Below are positions 61,113 through 64,000 of a DNA stretch of 64,000 bases, piece by piece (position 1 is the first letter of the stretch; every line of letters begins with the position of its first letter). Position numbers and translations under genes: made by a program. Under the pieces are notes generated by a model. It was not told where the DNA came from. It saw only the letters and a list, made by a program, of their open reading frames with translations, and made no database searches. The stretch comes from Salinibaculum sp. SYNS191 (GTDB lineage: Archaea > Halobacteriota > Halobacteria > Halobacteriales > Haloarculaceae), in contig NZ_CP147838.1 of assembly GCF_037338445.1 (NCBI RefSeq), forward strand, positions 2,728,001 through 2,792,000, in the 5' to 3' direction.

Positions 61113-62363
61113 ATGCCACAGACGTTCCCGCTGCCTTATCTGCTGGTCGCCGCCCTCTGTCTGGCGGGGCTCGTGACCGCTGGTGCGGTCGTCGCGGCCG
61201 AACCGCCAGCGACCGCGCCCGCGCCTGCGGTCGACGACTCCCTCGGCGATACAGTGACGGTCACCAACACCACGAACTACGTCTTCCCCGCCGGCGACGG
61301 TCCCTCCCGCCAGAGCTACGTCCGCAGCGACGTCGACGTGGCCGGGGCGGTCGCGACCGACGTCGAACGCCTCCAGGGCCAACACGAGGTCCTGCGGTTC
61401 GAGCACCGCTACGACGCCCGCAACGAGTCCGAGGGCCGTCTCGTCGCGGTCGACGAGACCATCGACCGGACGGAGGCGCGGCTGGACGCGCTGAACGCCC
61501 GACAGGAGACGCTTTTCAGCGCGTACACCGACGGTTCGCTCTCGACCGACGCGTTCCTGCGCCGGCTGAGTCGGCTCGACACTGCGGCCTCCGAATCCCG
61601 AAACGTCCTCCAGCGCGTCCGGTCGCGCGTGCGCGCCGACCTGGACACGCGACTCCCGGTCTCGACGGAGACCAGACTGGCGGCCCTGCGTGCCGACCTG
61701 GTCGCGATTCCGGGTCGCATCTCGACGCAGGTGACCGCGACGGTCCGCGGCGAGGCCGACCCGACGACGCTGTACCTCCAGGGGACGGGCAACGGTCTCG
61801 TGCTCGCGACCGTCGACGAGACGGAGTACCGCCGGCAGGCGACGCTGCGCGACGAGTACACGCCGGACGCGCCCAACCAGTTCGCCCTGGCCGAGGAGGA
61901 GCCGATATCGCTGGCGTTCGACCGCGCCCGCGAACTCTACCCGTGGGTCTCCGAGAACCTCCAGAGCATCAACCGCATCGCCGGCTTCGGCGACTCCGAC
62001 GTCTACCTCATCGACCTGAGTCACCCCCACGGCGACCTCCGGTCGTACATCCACGGCGGGTCGACCAACGTCTTCCACGAGGAACACCGCCAGAACCCCG
62101 ACTCGCTTCCGGTCCGGTTGACCGCCAGCGCCGAGAACGGGTCCCTCGGCGTCAGCGTCGCTGCGACTGCCGAGACCGGTCCGATGCGCGTGACGGTCAC
62201 GAGCGCGACGACGGACGTCCCGACCGACGCCGTCGTCCGCGTCAACGGGCAACCAGTCGGGAGTACCGGGGGCGACGGCGAACTGTGGACGATTCGGCCG
62301 ACCGGTTCGTTCACCGTGAACGCGACGAGCGGCGACGGGACGAGCGTCGTCGTCTCGCCGTAA
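61113..62363 (+). CDS. Exported protein, DUF7096-like
   Basis: 416 aa. Signal peptide (1-30), then an extended helical region (about 80-200; many E-x-x-R and A-L-x-x-R heptads), and a C-terminal beta-sandwich-like region (about 330-416) rich in N-G-S/T sequons. It resembles haloarchaeal DUF7096 proteins, unknown function. A TTTTAGTAT box about 27 bp before the ATG supports a leaderless start. Divergent from the membrane HTH regulator, so the exported part may be the thing it senses or controls. Confidence 0.75.
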   Translation: MPQTFPLPYLLVAALCLAGLVTAGAVVAAEPPATAPAPAVDDSLGDTVTVTNTTNYVFPAGDGPSRQSYVRSDVDVAGAVATDVERLQGQHEVLRFEHRYDARNESEGRLVAVDETIDRTEARLDALNARQETLFSAYTDGSLSTDAFLRRLSRLDTAASESRNVLQRVRSRVRADLDTRLPVSTETRLAALRADLVAIPGRISTQVTATVRGEADPTTLYLQGTGNGLVLATVDETEYRRQATLRDEYTPDAPNQFALAEEEPISLAFDRARELYPWVSENLQSINRIAGFGDSDVYLIDLSHPHGDLRSYIHGGSTNVFHEEHRQNPDSLPVRLTASAENGSLGVSVAATAETGPMRVTVTSATTDVPTDAVVRVNGQPVGSTGGDGELWTIRPTGSFTVNATSGDGTSVVVSP

Positions 62364-62402
62364 GCGTCGTCGCCGTCGGCCGGGCGCTCGTCCGGTCGTC
62401 GA

Positions 62403-63026
62403 CTAGCGGTCGGGAACCTGCGCGACGGTCGTAATCGCGCGCGGGCTCCCCGGTCTGGACTGCTGGATGACGTGCTCGAAGTCCTGGTAGCCGGCCTCGG
62501 TGAACATCCGGTCGGCCTCCTCCTCGTCGTAGAACAGCATGATAGCGTCGGCGAGCTTCTGGAAGACGCTGTTGTTCGGATAGTCGGGGCCGACGACGAG
62601 CACCTGCCCGCCGGGTTTCGTCACGCGCCGGAGTTCGCGAAGCGCCACGACGGGGTTGGGCCAGTACTCGATGGAGCCCGACGACCACACGACGTCGAAG
62701 GTGTCGTCGGCGAAGGGCAGTCGCTCGGCGTCCCCGCGGTGGAAGCGGACGGGCCCGCGCTTGCCGAACTTCGCGTAGGCCTTCTCCAGCTGGTGGGCGC
62801 TCTGGTCGAGCCCGTAGATGTGGTCGGTCCGCTCCAGGAGGCCCTCGGTGGCGAACCCGGTGCCACAGCCTACGTCCAGGACGTGGTCGTCGGGCTCGAT
62901 GTCGAGCATGTCGATGGCCTCGTCGCGCATCGACTCGTCCCAGATGAAGGGGTTGATGCGGTCGTAGACCTTCGAGAGGTACTTGTAGAACGTCCGTGCG
63001 CGTGCCTTGTTTTCGAGGACGCCCAT
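62403..63026 (-). CDS. SAM-dependent methyltransferase (UbiE/MPBQ-type)
   Basis: 207 aa. Class I methyltransferase motif I V-L-D-V-G-C-G-T-G near 49-57, motif post-I with D-Q-S, and F-D-V-V-W-S-S-G-S-I-E-Y. The N-terminal helix with F-Y-K-Y-L-S-K-V-Y-D-R-I-N-P-F is typical of menaquinone/MPBQ methyltransferase relatives. Menaquinone or another prenyl-quinone ring is a plausible acceptor but not proven. An upstream frame extension overlaps the ATPase genes and is rejected. Confidence 0.85.
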   Translation of the reverse strand: MGVLENKARARTFYKYLSKVYDRINPFIWDESMRDEAIDMLDIEPDDHVLDVGCGTGFATEGLLERTDHIYGLDQSAHQLEKAYAKFGKRGPVRFHRGDAERLPFADDTFDVVWSSGSIEYWPNPVVALRELRRVTKPGGQVLVVGPDYPNNSVFQKLADAIMLFYDEEEADRMFTEAGYQDFEHVIQQSRPGSPRAITTVAQVPDR

Positions 63027-63153
63027 TGCACCGGTCTTAGGGGGTGACCGGCATAATTCCACGGATTCCGAGCCTCGCGGGACGGCCCCGCACGCGAGAT
63101 GCGCTTTCGCAACTATCAAATAGGCTTTCGTGGTACATTTGGACGATTGAGGA

Positions 63154-63486
63154 ATGCCAGAGACACAGGTACTCGAACGCATCAAGGACGCCGAGCGCGA
63201 GGCCGACGAGATCGTCGCCGAAGCCGAGGAGGAGGCCGACGAGCGAATCGCCGAGGCCCGCCAGGAGGCGGACGAAATCCGCGAGGAGGCACGCGCGGAG
63301 GCCGACGAGATGGCCGAGGAGCGCCTCGCCTCCGCTCGCGAGGAAATCGAGGCCAAGCGCGAGCGCATCCTCGAAGAGGGGCGCGAGGAGCGCGAGGCCC
63401 TGGAAGCGGACGCTCAGGACCGCGTCGACGAGGTGGTCGAGCACGTCACAGAACTCTTCGAGGAGGCGGTACATGCTCAGACCTGA
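63154..63486 (+). CDS. ahaH: A-type ATP synthase subunit H
   Basis: 110 aa, almost entirely a charged coiled coil (A-E-E-E-A-D-E-R-I-A-E-A-R-Q-E-A) typical of the peripheral-stalk subunit H. It pairs with subunit E and holds the catalytic head to the membrane motor. First gene of the ATPase operon; its end overlaps the next gene by 14 bases. Confidence 0.9.
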   Translation: MPETQVLERIKDAEREADEIVAEAEEEADERIAEARQEADEIREEARAEADEMAEERLASAREEIEAKRERILEEGREEREALEADAQDRVDEVVEHVTELFEEAVHAQT

Positions 63487-64000
63487 GCGGATGAGCCGGG
63501 TCTCGGTGACCGGCTCCAAGGGCGTCATGGACGACGTCGTCGAGACCGTCCACGGCCTGCGGATGCTGCACGTCACCGAGTACGACGGGTCCTGGGAGGG
63601 CTTCGAGCCAGGCACCCCCGAGGAAGGGGCCGACGAGGCCTCCCAGAAGCTCGTGACCGTCCGCTCGCTGAAGTCCATCCTCGGCGTCACCGGGGAGGAC
63701 GTCGGCCCGAGCAACCAGCTGGTCACCGAGGAGGCCCTCGAAGACCAGCTCGAAGACATCCGCCAGGACGTCAACGAACTCGACGACCGGCGGGACGAAC
63801 TCCGCGACGAACTCCGCAGCGTCGAGGAGCGCATCGACACGATGGAACCGTTCGTCGCGCTGGGTATCGACCTCGACCTGCTACGGGGCTACGACTCGCT
63901 CGCGGTCCGCGTGGGCGAGGCAGACGCGACGGCCGTCGAGTCGGCGCTGGCCGACAGCGACATTGACACGTACGACGTGAGCGCCGCCGACGGCGTCGTC
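63473..64000 (+). CDS. atpI: A-type ATP synthase subunit I, N-terminal part (cut by window end)
   Basis: 176 codons seen. Begins M-L-R-P-E-R-M-S-R-V-S-V-T-G-S and shows the cytosolic N-terminal domain with long coiled coils (E-A-L-E-D-Q-L-E-D-I-R-Q-D-V-N-E) of subunit a/I, the stator that with the c-ring carries protons or sodium. The membrane half lies beyond the window. The frame is open to the last base. Confidence 0.92.
   Translation, partial: MLRPERMSRVSVTGSKGVMDDVVETVHGLRMLHVTEYDGSWEGFEPGTPEEGADEASQKLVTVRSLKSILGVTGEDVGPSNQLVTEEALEDQLEDIRQDVNELDDRRDELRDELRSVEERIDTMEPFVALGIDLDLLRGYDSLAVRVGEADATAVESALADSDIDTYDVSAADGVV

Overview
The window is a 64 kb piece of a high-GC haloarchaeal chromosome (class Halobacteria, most like the Haloarculaceae). 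Evidence: strongly acidic predicted proteins, TATA boxes about 28 bp ahead of start codons (leaderless transcripts), ATGA-overlapping operons, an archaeal bulge-helix-bulge tRNA intron, and archaeal marker genes (GatD, class I LysRS, S19e, PDCD5-like protein, A-type ATPase subunits, class I HMG-CoA reductase). I see no rRNA, CRISPR array, transposase or complete prophage. DUF numbers and family names are recalled, not searched.

Layout. 0-1 kb: an intron-bearing tRNA-Asn, a duplicated tRNA 3' end (att-like) and a PD-(D/E)XK endonuclease-like gene, probably the scar of an integrated element. 1-8.6 kb: DUF1611 (DgcN-like), a Vms1-like peptidyl-tRNA hydrolase, small conserved proteins, a secreted Pro/Gly-rich protein with an ArsR-type regulator, GatD and a GNAT enzyme. 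8.6-15 kb: potassium-related cluster: two paralogous membrane TrkA-C proteins (one with a long acidic, repeat-bearing tail), a divergent K+ channel and an HPP-UspA fusion. 15-23.7 kb: nucleoside phosphorylase, DUF63, DeoC, membrane spermidine-synthase-like protein, tRNA methylthiotransferase, 7TM histidine kinase, CDF exporter, HIT hydrolase. 24-34 kb: zinc-ribbon protein, MetAP, PsiE, isoaspartyl peptidase, isocitrate dehydrogenase, lipoprotein, cupin, glycerate 2-kinase, HMG-CoA reductase. 34-37 kb: GbsR-type regulator divergent from a three-gene ABC transporter. 37-40.6 kb: nadABC operon. 40.6-50 kb: HisRS, PP-loop protein and PDCD5-like protein, then a compositionally odd two-gene block (S9 peptidase and HTH regulator) separating PDCD5 from rps19e, then a flippase-like protein, ThiL and a site-2 protease. 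50-64 kb: UMP kinase, LysRS, a PDZ site-2 protease, a chlorite-dismutase/ABM fusion, EamA exporter, ETF alpha/beta, a membrane HTH regulator divergent from a DUF7096-like exported protein, a methyltransferase, and the start of the A-type ATPase operon (ahaH, atpI).

The most unusual signal is a noncoding element of about 200 bp found three times (24.16, 46.24 and 56.79 kb). Each copy starts 3-7 nt after a stop codon, lies in sense orientation between convergent genes, and has nested stems whose sequence changes while base pairing is kept. Other notable points are a 55-bp divergent region where one TATA box appears to serve two leaderless genes and a palindrome covers one start codon, the GATC-rich insert splitting the S19e-PDCD5 pair, and a frameshifted duplicate of the icd 3' end.
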